Shown piece after piece: positions 1 to 5,673 of a stretch of 5,933 bases of DNA. Source of the stretch: Gammaproteobacteria bacterium (GTDB taxonomy: Bacteria > Pseudomonadota > Gammaproteobacteria > HK1); NCBI GenBank assembly GCA_020444775.1, contig JAGRHX010000120.1, forward strand, positions 1-5,933, read 5' to 3'. Positions within the stretch are counted from its first letter, which is position 1. Each line of letters begins with the position of its first letter. A program made the translations under genes and the position numbers. The notes under the pieces are model-generated. The model had not been told where the DNA came from and did not search any database. It worked only from the letters and a program-made list of their open reading frames with translations.

Positions 1-1
1 G

Positions 2-382
2 GGCTTCGGCTTGCTCGGGCACCTCGTAGAGATGGTCAAGGCGTCGCAGGTCGACGTGCGGCTCGACCTGGCGCATATTCCACTGCTGGCCGGCGCCAGC
101 GACGCGGTGGCGGCTGGCATCACCAGCTCCTTGCAGCCGCAGAACCTGAGGCTGCGTCGGGCGATACGCAATCTGGAACGGGCCGTCGAGCATCCGGCCT
201 ATCCGCTGCTGTTCGATCCACAGACCGACGGCGGCCTGCTGGTCGGCGTACCGGCGGAGACGACCGCTGACTGTATCGCGGCGCTACGCGCGCTGGGCTA
301 TACACGCACTTCGGTGATCGGCGAGGTGCTGCCCGCCTCGGACGCGCTGGAGCCGATCACGATCCGCACCGCTGCTCGCTGA
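2..382 (+). CDS. selD: Selenide, water dikinase (SelD/SenC), C-terminal part, cut by the window edge
   Basis: SelD converts selenide and ATP to selenophosphate, the activated selenium donor for selenoprotein, selenouridine and selenoneine synthesis in the cytoplasm. The frame is open from base 2 and gives 126 residues, about the last third of a SelD of usual length (roughly 350 residues). It opens with the glycine-rich GFGLLGHLVEM motif typical of SelD and the AIR-synthase C-domain. A SSLQPQN segment follows near residue 42 and a FDPQTDGGLL motif near residue 71, where most family members carry S or A in place of the second D. The 5' part, including the catalytic Cys/Sec-Lys region and any fused N-terminal domain, lies outside the window. 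Next to senB and senA it is best read as the SenC function. Whether it also serves other selenium pathways cannot be decided here. Its 3' end overlaps the convergent senB by 26 bp. Confidence 0.92.
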   Translation, partial: GFGLLGHLVEMVKASQVDVRLDLAHIPLLAGASDAVAAGITSSLQPQNLRLRRAIRNLERAVEHPAYPLLFDPQTDGGLLVGVPAETTADCIAALRALGYTRTSVIGEVLPASDALEPITIRTAAR

Positions 383-1349
383 GCCGCTCCAGCAGCGACG
401 CCCACGCATCCCGCTCGGATTCCGGGCTGAACTGCGCACGCAGCTCATCGGTGGAGCGTTGCAGGTCTTCCAGAAAGCACGGCTCACGTTCGGCGCGTAG
501 CAGCAGGGCCGCGAGCGCCTGCTCGTCGCCGACCGGGAAATAGCCGGGATGTGCATCGCCCAGCAAGCCCCGATTGCCGGGAATGTCCGAGGCAAGGATC
601 GGCAGCCCGGCCACGATCGCCTCGCTCACCACGTTCGCGCCGCCCTCGTCCAACGAGCTTATGACCAGCAGGCTGGCGTGCCGCATCCGCCGCCGCACCT
701 CGCCACGCGTGCGACCGCCCAGCCAGCGATAACGAGGATTGGACTGCATCTCGGCACGCGCCGCCTCAGCGAGCGTCGGCTCCAGTACCTGACCGAGGTG
801 CAGCACCCGAAGCGCCGAATCGACAGGCGCGAGCCGGCCGGCATGGGCCGCACGCAACGGGTCCTTGACCGCGCGCAGGTGCGCCACGACCAGCGCATCG
901 AAATGCCGCACCGCCGGGCGTCGTGGCCCGCTCAGTGGCGTCGCGGACTGCACGATCACCTGCAGCTTGTCACGAAAGCGCCGCGGGATGTCATCGGCCA
1001 CCCGCCAGTGCAGGCCGACCAGGGCGTCGGCAAGCTGCATGCTGCGCAGGGTCGGCTCCGGATCGCTGTGCTGGAACTCGTAGACATCGGTCCCCGACAA
1101 CAACAGGACCAACGGCCGTTGTGGGTAGCGGGTCTTGAATCGACGTATCGACGACGCACTTCTGAAGGCATGGATCGCGACCATCACATCAAAGACCGGA
1201 GCCTCTGGCCGTGCTGACTCGCAGTCCCACTCGGCCTGGATGTCGACCCGATGTCCCAGCTCGCGCAGCAGGCTCGCCCAGCGCAGCGCGGTCGTATGGT
1301 TGCCACCGGTGCCGCGTCGACCGTGTGGCGTTATGAGTATGATGTGCAT
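357..1349 (-). CDS. senB: Selenosugar synthase SenB (GT-B, glycosyltransferase 4-like)
   Basis: This 330-residue protein matches the pattern I know for the TIGR04348 / SenB family. The N-terminus has a Rossmann start (MHIILITPHG) followed by GGNHTTALRWASLLRELGHRV at residues 15-35. Next come AIHAFRSA near 58-65, LLSGTDVY near 83-90, and HLRAVKDPLRAA at 157-168. NPRYRWLG is at 204-211. The nucleotide-sugar-binding signature SSLDEGGANVVSEA is at 231-244, with E235 and E243 spaced as the EX7E pair of retaining GT4 enzymes. PGYFPVGD is at 268-275. Characterised SenB enzymes join selenophosphate to a UDP-sugar to make a 1-seleno-sugar, instead of transferring sugar to an ordinary acceptor. No signal peptide or membrane segment is visible, so it should be cytoplasmic. 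The ATG at 1349 is chosen because the conserved family N-terminus starts there; the ribosome binding site is weak. It diverges from senA and converges on selD. The alternative is an ordinary glycosyltransferase, which context argues against. Confidence 0.9.
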   Translation of the reverse strand: MHIILITPHGRRGTGGNHTTALRWASLLRELGHRVDIQAEWDCESARPEAPVFDVMVAIHAFRSASSIRRFKTRYPQRPLVLLLSGTDVYEFQHSDPEPTLRSMQLADALVGLHWRVADDIPRRFRDKLQVIVQSATPLSGPRRPAVRHFDALVVAHLRAVKDPLRAAHAGRLAPVDSALRVLHLGQVLEPTLAEAARAEMQSNPRYRWLGGRTRGEVRRRMRHASLLVISSLDEGGANVVSEAIVAGLPILASDIPGNRGLLGDAHPGYFPVGDEQALAALLLRAEREPCFLEDLQRSTDELRAQFSPESERDAWASLLERLSEQRCGS

Positions 1350-1366
1350 GGCTGCGATGGGCCTTC

Positions 1367-1385
1367 GAACCTGCCGCGCAGGTTC
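1367..1385. promoter_or_regulatory. Perfect inverted repeat in the senB-senA divergent region, candidate operator
   Basis: The sequence gaacctgc-cgc-gcaggttc is a perfect 8-bp inverted repeat with a 3-base centre. It starts 18 bp upstream of the senB ATG and ends 62 bp upstream of the senA ATG. A shorter flanking pair, cttc at 1363-1366 and gaag at 1393-1396, gives some outer symmetry. There is no T-run, so it is not a classical terminator. Its place in the only divergent spacer of the locus suggests a dimeric regulator site, or a 5' leader hairpin in the senB transcript. The regulator is not visible in the window. Confidence 0.5.
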
Positions 1386-1395
1386 TTTCGCCGAA

Positions 1396-1420
1396 GCAAT
1401 TGCCCGGCAACCCCTTGCCC
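1396..1420. repeat. Cluster of short overlapping palindromes upstream of senA
   Basis: Three symmetric elements overlap here. GCAATTGC (1396-1403) is a perfect 8-bp palindrome. TTGCC-C-GGCAA (1400-1410) is a 5-bp inverted repeat. GGCAA-CCCC-TTGCC (1406-1419) reuses the middle arm with a second TTGCC. The hexamer TTGCCC therefore occurs twice as a direct repeat 15 bp apart (1400-1405 and 1415-1420) with its complement between. The arms could form alternative, mutually exclusive stems in a senA leader, or be half-sites for a DNA-binding protein. The function is inferred from position and symmetry only. Confidence 0.35.
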
Positions 1421-1447
1421 TCCAGATATCAAGAAGCAGGCGTCTCG

Positions 1448-2809
1448 ATGATCGACCCGAATGTACTGTCCGTCATCCCACCCGTACAAGCGGTGCCGAC
1501 CGACTGGCTGGGGGCGCAGATGCGTGATTCACGCCACCGTACGCTGGAGCTGCTCGAGGGTCTGAGCCCGGCGCAGCTCATGGGTCCCAAGCTCTCAATC
1601 GTCAATCCCATGCTCTGGGAGATCGGCCACGTCGGTTGGTTCCACGAGCACTTCATCTTGCAGCGTAGCTATCGGCAGCCGCCCCTGCAGCCCGGCGCCG
1701 AGCGCCTCTATGACTCCATCGCAGTCCACCACGACCAGCGCTGGGACCTGCCGCTGCCCGATCTGAAGGACACGTTGGCCTATATGCAGCGTGTCCTGGA
1801 CGGCGTTCTGGAGCGACTCGATACGACCTCCAGCGGCGGGCTTGCGAGCCTCGCCGACAGCTATCTGTATCAGTTCACCACCTTTCACGAGGACATGCAC
1901 GACGAGGCCTTCACCTGGACCCGTCAGACCCACGGCTATCCACGACCGAGCTTCGCCAGCGAGCGCGACCCGGGTCCTCCGGCGGATCGACACGCCGGTC
2001 CGCTCGCCGGCGACGTCACCATTCCAGGCGGCCGCTTCCTGCTCGGCGCCCCCGGTGACGCGCCGTTCCTGTTCGACAACGAGAAGTGGTGTCACCCGGT
2101 ACAGGTCGAGCGCTTCTCGATGGCGCGGGCACCGGTCACCAACAGCGAGTTCGAGGCCTTCGTCCGCGACGGCGGCTATCGCGACCCGCGTCTGTGGTGC
2201 GAAGATGGCTGGCGCTGGCGCGAGAGTGTCGATGCCCGTCACCCCGTCTACTGGCAGGCCGACGGCGCCGGCGGCTTCGGTGTGCGTCGCTTCGACCGAA
2301 CCGAGGCGCTCGCCCCACATGAGCCGGTGGTGCACGTGTGCTGGTACGAAGCCGACGCCTGGTGTCGTTGGGCGGGCCGGCGGCTGCCGACGGAAGCGGA
2401 GTGGGAGGTCGCAGCCCTGGGCGAGCCGAACCACGCCGGCGACGCGCTCGCGTCCGGTAAACGTCGTTACCCGTGGGGTGATCGGCTCGATCCCTCGAGG
2501 GCCAATCTGGACGGCCGCGCGATGGGCACCGTCGACGTGGCCGCCCTGGCGGACGGCGACAGCGCCTTCGGCCTGCGTCAGATGCTCGGTAATGTCTGGG
2601 AGTGGTGCGCGGACGTATTCACCCCCTACCCGGGCTTCACCCCGGATCTGTACAAGGAATACTCGCAGACCCTGTTCGGCAACACCCGGGTGCTACGTGG
2701 TGGCGCCTGGATGACCCGTAGCCGCATGCTGAGCGGGCTCTATCGCAACTATTTCGGCGCCACCAGACGTGACGTGTTCGCCGGCTTTCGAAGCTGCGCC
2801 GCGCGTTGA
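1448..2809 (+). CDS. senA: Selenoneine synthase SenA (EgtB-like non-heme iron enzyme)
   Basis: This 453-residue protein has the EgtB architecture. An N-terminal DinB-like helical domain (about residues 20-160) supplies the iron ligands: H61 in EIGHVGWFHEHF, and H147 and H151 in FHEDMHDEAF, the HxxxHxE motif. A formylglycine-generating-enzyme-like sulfatase-modifying domain (about 190-452) carries WYEADAWCRWAGRRLPTEAEWE-type residues at 299-320, GNVWEWCAD at 381-389, RVLRGGAW at 414-421 and GFRSCAAR at the end. EgtB proteins couple hercynine to a thiol with O2 and Fe(II). SenA uses the SenB selenosugar instead and yields selenoneine after the sugar is lost. The SenA assignment over EgtB rests mainly on the adjacent senB and selD. 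The ATG at 1448 is chosen, with a purine-rich aagaagcagg just upstream; an in-frame TTG at 1400 would add 16 unlike residues and run through the palindrome cluster. EgtD, needed for hercynine, is not present here. Confidence 0.9.
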   Translation: MIDPNVLSVIPPVQAVPTDWLGAQMRDSRHRTLELLEGLSPAQLMGPKLSIVNPMLWEIGHVGWFHEHFILQRSYRQPPLQPGAERLYDSIAVHHDQRWDLPLPDLKDTLAYMQRVLDGVLERLDTTSSGGLASLADSYLYQFTTFHEDMHDEAFTWTRQTHGYPRPSFASERDPGPPADRHAGPLAGDVTIPGGRFLLGAPGDAPFLFDNEKWCHPVQVERFSMARAPVTNSEFEAFVRDGGYRDPRLWCEDGWRWRESVDARHPVYWQADGAGGFGVRRFDRTEALAPHEPVVHVCWYEADAWCRWAGRRLPTEAEWEVAALGEPNHAGDALASGKRRYPWGDRLDPSRANLDGRAMGTVDVAALADGDSAFGLRQMLGNVWEWCADVFTPYPGFTPDLYKEYSQTLFGNTRVLRGGAWMTRSRMLSGLYRNYFGATRRDVFAGFRSCAAR

Positions 2810-2839
2810 CGTACAACCCGACGGGCGATTCATTACAAT
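2806..2839 (+). promoter_or_regulatory. Possible slyD promoter, imperfect spacing
   Basis: TTGACG (2806-2811) matches five of six bases of the sigma70 -35 box and overlaps the senA stop codon. TACAAT (2834-2839) matches five of six bases of the -10 box. The gap is 22 bp, longer than the usual 16-18, so the two may not work together. With 17-bp spacing the -10 would be the poor TTCATT at 2829-2834. TACAAT lies 64 bp upstream of the slyD ATG, a sensible distance for a leader. Read-through from senA is the alternative. Confidence 0.3.
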
Positions 2840-2903
2840 CTCGCGTCCAGGGTTGCTCAGGGATCGAAGCAACTCGTTGGCTCAACTGGGGAGAAACCCG
2901 CAC

Positions 2904-3389
2904 ATGCAGGTAGCGCGCAATCAGGTGGTGGTCTTCCACTACGAGATGAAGAACGAATCTGGCGAGGTCCTCGGGAGCTCGCGCGCCGGTGATCCGGTCG
3001 CCGTTCTGTACGGCCGGGGTGGCCTTGTCCGCGGCGTCGACGACGCCCTACAGGGGCGCAAGGTGGGCGAGCTGGTGGATGTCACAGTGCCGCCTGAGCT
3101 GGGCTACGGATTGCGCGACGAACGGCTGGTGCTACGCATCTCCAAGAAGCATGTTCGTGCGCCGAAGCGACCGCAGCCGGGCGGTCCCGCCCAGATCGAC
3201 ACTCCGCAGGGGCCGCGGGTCGCCACCGTGCTCAAGGTCGGCTCGAAGATGCTGGACGTGGACCTGAATCATCCGCTGGCCGGCAAGACCCTGCAGTTCC
3301 ATCTGGAGGTCGTCGAGGTACGCGCCCCGACCGAAGAGGAGCTGGCGCACGGCCATGCCCACGGGCCGGACGGGCACGCCCATCACTGA
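2904..3389 (+). CDS. slyD: FKBP-type peptidyl-prolyl cis-trans isomerase SlyD
   Basis: SlyD is a cytoplasmic folding helper that isomerises Xaa-Pro bonds, and a metallochaperone that binds nickel and related metals through a His-rich tail. The 161-residue protein begins MQVARNQVVVFHYEM, as SlyD does. It has the FKBP core in two parts (about 1-70 and 125-140) with the insert-in-flap chaperone domain between. Typical residues are GRGGLVRGVDDAL at 37-49, GELVDVTVPPELGYG at 55-69, and DVDLNHPLAGKTLQFHLEVVEVR at 118-140. The tail holds six His (149, 151, 153, 158, 160, 161) but lacks the long Cys/His tail of E. coli SlyD (196 residues). The ATG at 2904 is preceded by GGAG with a 10-base gap. A start at 2769 would overlap senA and add 45 unrelated residues. 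It follows senA by 94 bp on the same strand, so co-transcription is possible. Confidence 0.93.
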   Translation: MQVARNQVVVFHYEMKNESGEVLGSSRAGDPVAVLYGRGGLVRGVDDALQGRKVGELVDVTVPPELGYGLRDERLVLRISKKHVRAPKRPQPGGPAQIDTPQGPRVATVLKVGSKMLDVDLNHPLAGKTLQFHLEVVEVRAPTEEELAHGHAHGPDGHAHH

Positions 3390-3435
3390 GCGCATCCACG
3401 CCTTCGACTGGCGAGATCGAGTGCAATGACAGTAT

Positions 3436-3441
3436 GAGGAG
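3436..3441 (+). promoter_or_regulatory. Strong ribosome binding site that sets the CoA-transferase start
   Basis: GAGGAG lies 7 bases before the ATG at 3449, an ideal Shine-Dalgarno arrangement. It overlaps the more upstream in-frame ATG at 3434, which has no such site of its own. This supports the downstream start, which also begins directly at the conserved family N-terminus MAGPLDGIKILDL. Confidence 0.75.
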
Positions 3442-3448
3442 CAAGCGT

Positions 3449-4654
3449 ATGGCCGGGCCGTTGGACGGCATCAAGATCCTGGATTTGACCACCGTCGGCT
3501 TCGGCCCCTACGCGACCCAGATCATGGGCGACTACGGCGCCGACGTCATCAAGCTCGAGTCACCCGAGGGTGACATCACCCGCGGTATCGCGCCCTTGCG
3601 CAATCCCGGCATGGGCCACTTCTTCTTGATGGCGAATCGAAACAAGCGTTCCATCGTCCTCGACCTCAAGCAGGACGCGGGACGCGAGGCCTGTCTGAAG
3701 CTGGTCGAGCAGAGCGACGTGCTCGTCTGCTCGGTTCGACCCGCGGCGATGGAGCGCCTCGGCCTGGGCTATGCGCACTGCAAGGCGATCAACCCACGGC
3801 TTGTCTACGTGGCCCTGGTCGGATTCGGACAGGATGGCCCCTATGCACGCCGCCCCGCCTATGACGACATCATCCAGGGCATGTCGGGCATGGCCGACAT
3901 GCAAGGTGGCCGCAGCGGCGTGCCGCGCTTCGTGAATGCCTCGATCTGCGACAAGATCGGCTCGCAGTTCACCGTGCACGCCACCCTCGCGGCGTTGTTT
4001 CATCGCGAGCGCAGCGGCGAAGGGCAGCTGGTGGAAGTGCCGATGCTGGAGACCCTGGTGGGCTTCAATCTGGTCGAGCACTCCGCCGGCCACACCTTCG
4101 AACCACACATCGGTCCGGCTGGCTACGAGCGGACCATGGCCGAATACCGGCGGCCCTATGCCACCACCGACGGCTACGTCTGCGTGCTGCCCTACAACAC
4201 CCGGCACTGGAAGTCGTTCTTCTCGCTCATGGAACGTCCAGAGATGCTCGATGACCCCCGGGTCAACGATCCCAGAACCCGCAGCGAGTGCATCGGCGAG
4301 CTCTATCAGATGGTGGCCGAATGCGTAGCCGGCTGGTCCACGGACGCCTTGCTGCGGGCGCTGGAGGCGGCCGATATCCCGCACGGCCGCTCGACGCCGT
4401 TGAATGATCTGGGCGACGACCCGCACCTGAGCGCGGTCGGTCTGTTCGAGCACGTCGAGCACCCCACCGAGGGGCGTATTCGCATGACCCGACCCGGAGT
4501 ACGCTTCTCGAGCACGCCGGCCGACATCCGCACCCTACCGGCACGACTGGGTGAGCACAGCGTGGATGTGCTGCGTCAGGCCGGCTATGACGACGCGCGT
4601 ATCCAGGAGCTGGTCCGCAGCCAGATCACAGTGGACGGCCGCGCCCGCGAGTGA
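3449..4654 (+). CDS. CaiB/BaiF family III CoA-transferase
   Basis: Family III CoA-transferases move CoA between an acyl-CoA and a free carboxylic acid by way of an aspartyl-CoA enzyme intermediate. The 401-residue protein has the usual length. It opens with GPLDGIKILDLTTVGFGPYATQIMGDYGADVIKLESPEGD, the family's N-terminal Rossmann signature (start of the motif at residue 3). NRNKRSIVLDLK is at 63-74, VGFGQDGPY near 124-132, and the catalytic aspartate is D168 in NASICDKIGSQF. The LFHRERSGEGQLVEVPMLET stretch (183-202) follows, as expected. The C-terminal part is intact. The substrate cannot be read from the sequence: candidates include carnitine/crotonobetaine, aromatic, bile or dicarboxylic acids. 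It follows slyD by 59 bp and converges on the dioxygenase gene, with a 47-bp gap and no clear terminator. Confidence 0.93.
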   Translation: MAGPLDGIKILDLTTVGFGPYATQIMGDYGADVIKLESPEGDITRGIAPLRNPGMGHFFLMANRNKRSIVLDLKQDAGREACLKLVEQSDVLVCSVRPAAMERLGLGYAHCKAINPRLVYVALVGFGQDGPYARRPAYDDIIQGMSGMADMQGGRSGVPRFVNASICDKIGSQFTVHATLAALFHRERSGEGQLVEVPMLETLVGFNLVEHSAGHTFEPHIGPAGYERTMAEYRRPYATTDGYVCVLPYNTRHWKSFFSLMERPEMLDDPRVNDPRTRSECIGELYQMVAECVAGWSTDALLRALEAADIPHGRSTPLNDLGDDPHLSAVGLFEHVEHPTEGRIRMTRPGVRFSSTPADIRTLPARLGEHSVDVLRQAGYDDARIQELVRSQITVDGRARE

Positions 4655-4701
4655 CGGGCACGGCGTTGGTCACCACACCGCCGTTCGCACGGTCAAGACA
4701 A

Positions 4702-5571
4702 TCAGAACGGGCGATCGCCGCGAACCAGGGCCCGATAGAGCAGGCGATGTTGGCTGTGGTCGAAGTCGTGCCCTGCTTTGTGCAGGGCTGAGCGGTTGTC
4801 GATGATCAGCATATCGCCCGCGCGCCACGGGTGGACATAGATGAACTCGGGCTTCAGGGTCTGCTCGAGCAGCTCGTCCAGAAATTCCTGCGAGGCCTCG
4901 GGGCTCATACCGATGATGTTCTCGGTCTTGCCCTTGTGGAACCAGATGGCCCGCGTGCCGCGCTCTGGATGCGTGCGCACCAACGGATGGATCATCGGTG
5001 GGATACCCGCCTGCTGTTGATCCTGCACGATGTCCGGATTGGCGATCGAAACCCGGGCACTGCTGAGCAGGGTGTTGGCGGTCTGCATCGGATCGATGCG
5101 TTTGCGCAGGGTCTGGGGCAGCGCCTCATAAGCGGCTCGCGTGTTGCACACCGATGTGCCGCCACCGCTGTCCGGCACCTCCACGCCATACAGACAGGTG
5201 AACTTCGGCGGACACTCCTGATTGGTGTGGTCGGTGTGCCAGGTGGCGTTGGCGCCGGTCTTGGCCTGATTGCCCTTGCTATCCTTGTGTCGATTCGACA
5301 AGGTGCTGATGAGCGGGAAGCCGTCGACCAGATAGCGACGGTTCTGGTCCTCCATCAACTCGCCGAACAGGCCAGCCGCGGCCTGATACTGTGCCGGTGT
5401 GAATTTCTGATCCCGGATCACCAGAGCGACGTTATCGAGCAGGGCGTCGTACAACGCCTGTCGGGTGGTCTCGTCCACGGGCTCGCGTAGATCGATACCG
5501 GTAACCTCCGCCGCCACATCCGGCTTGATCTTGCGGATCCGCAGCGTCGATTCTTTCAACTGCGCACTCAT
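4702..5571 (-). CDS. TauD/TfdA-family 2-oxoglutarate-dependent dioxygenase
   Basis: Enzymes of this family use Fe(II), O2 and 2-oxoglutarate to hydroxylate small molecules, often releasing sulfite or other groups, as in taurine dioxygenase. The 289-residue protein has the family length. Iron ligands are H112 and D114 in TWHTDHTNQ and H264 in SALHKAGHD. R276, in HRLLYRALVRGDRPF, is the likely 2-oxoglutarate carboxylate ligand and R280 matches the second TauD Arg. The N-terminal AAEVTGIDLREP (20-31) and NVALVIRDQKFT (47-58) are also typical. The ATG at 5571 is preferred because GGGAGG (5581-5586 on the complement) sits 9 bases upstream; the longer start at 5637 adds 22 unlike residues. The substrate is unknown; neither taurine nor any betaine can be assigned from motifs alone. 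It lies 102 bp downstream of the hydratase gene on the same strand. Confidence 0.92.
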   Translation of the reverse strand: MSAQLKESTLRIRKIKPDVAAEVTGIDLREPVDETTRQALYDALLDNVALVIRDQKFTPAQYQAAAGLFGELMEDQNRRYLVDGFPLISTLSNRHKDSKGNQAKTGANATWHTDHTNQECPPKFTCLYGVEVPDSGGGTSVCNTRAAYEALPQTLRKRIDPMQTANTLLSSARVSIANPDIVQDQQQAGIPPMIHPLVRTHPERGTRAIWFHKGKTENIIGMSPEASQEFLDELLEQTLKPEFIYVHPWRAGDMLIIDNRSALHKAGHDFDHSQHRLLYRALVRGDRPF

Positions 5572-5580
5572 CGGTCGTCC

Positions 5581-5586
5581 CCTCCC
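5581..5586 (-). promoter_or_regulatory. Strong ribosome binding site of the dioxygenase gene
   Basis: On the minus strand GGGAGG, continued by GGGG, sits 9 bases before the ATG at 5571. It is the clearest Shine-Dalgarno in this part of the window and decides against the in-frame start at 5637. Confidence 0.7.
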
Positions 5587-5673
5587 TACCTCGCACTGAA
5601 GTGTCTTCGAGTCTATCGCAACCGCCCGGCCCCGCATAAGCCCGGCCGAGCGGGCGGCGTGGCGACGCCCGGC

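Noticed and set aside
549..1217. 222-residue open frame on the + strand
   Set aside because: Antisense to senB, Arg/Gln/His-rich with no recognisable domain; an open shadow frame typical of high-GC DNA.
1400..1447. Upstream TTG start for senA
   Set aside because: It would translate the palindrome cluster into 16 residues without family similarity; the ATG at 1448 fits better.
1595..2434. 279-residue open frame on the - strand
   Set aside because: Antisense to senA, whose domains and iron ligands are clear; composition is that of a shadow frame.
1791..2714. 307-residue open frame on the + strand
   Set aside because: Out-of-frame reading of senA, rich in Arg, Ser, Thr and Pro, without any family pattern.
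3560..4462. 300-residue open frame on the - strand
   Set aside because: Antisense to the CoA-transferase gene; no family motifs and no ribosome binding site seen.
4661..4683. cggcg/cgccg stem between the CoA-transferase and dioxygenase genes as a terminator
   Set aside because: Only 5 bp of stem with a 13-base loop and no T-run on either strand; too weak to call.
4831..5490. 219-residue open frame on the + strand
   Set aside because: Antisense to the dioxygenase gene, whose HxD...H iron site is intact; low-information composition.
5640..5673. GC-rich stem after the hydratase gene as an intrinsic terminator
   Set aside because: The stem is short and no T-run follows on the minus strand, so read-through into the dioxygenase gene is as likely.
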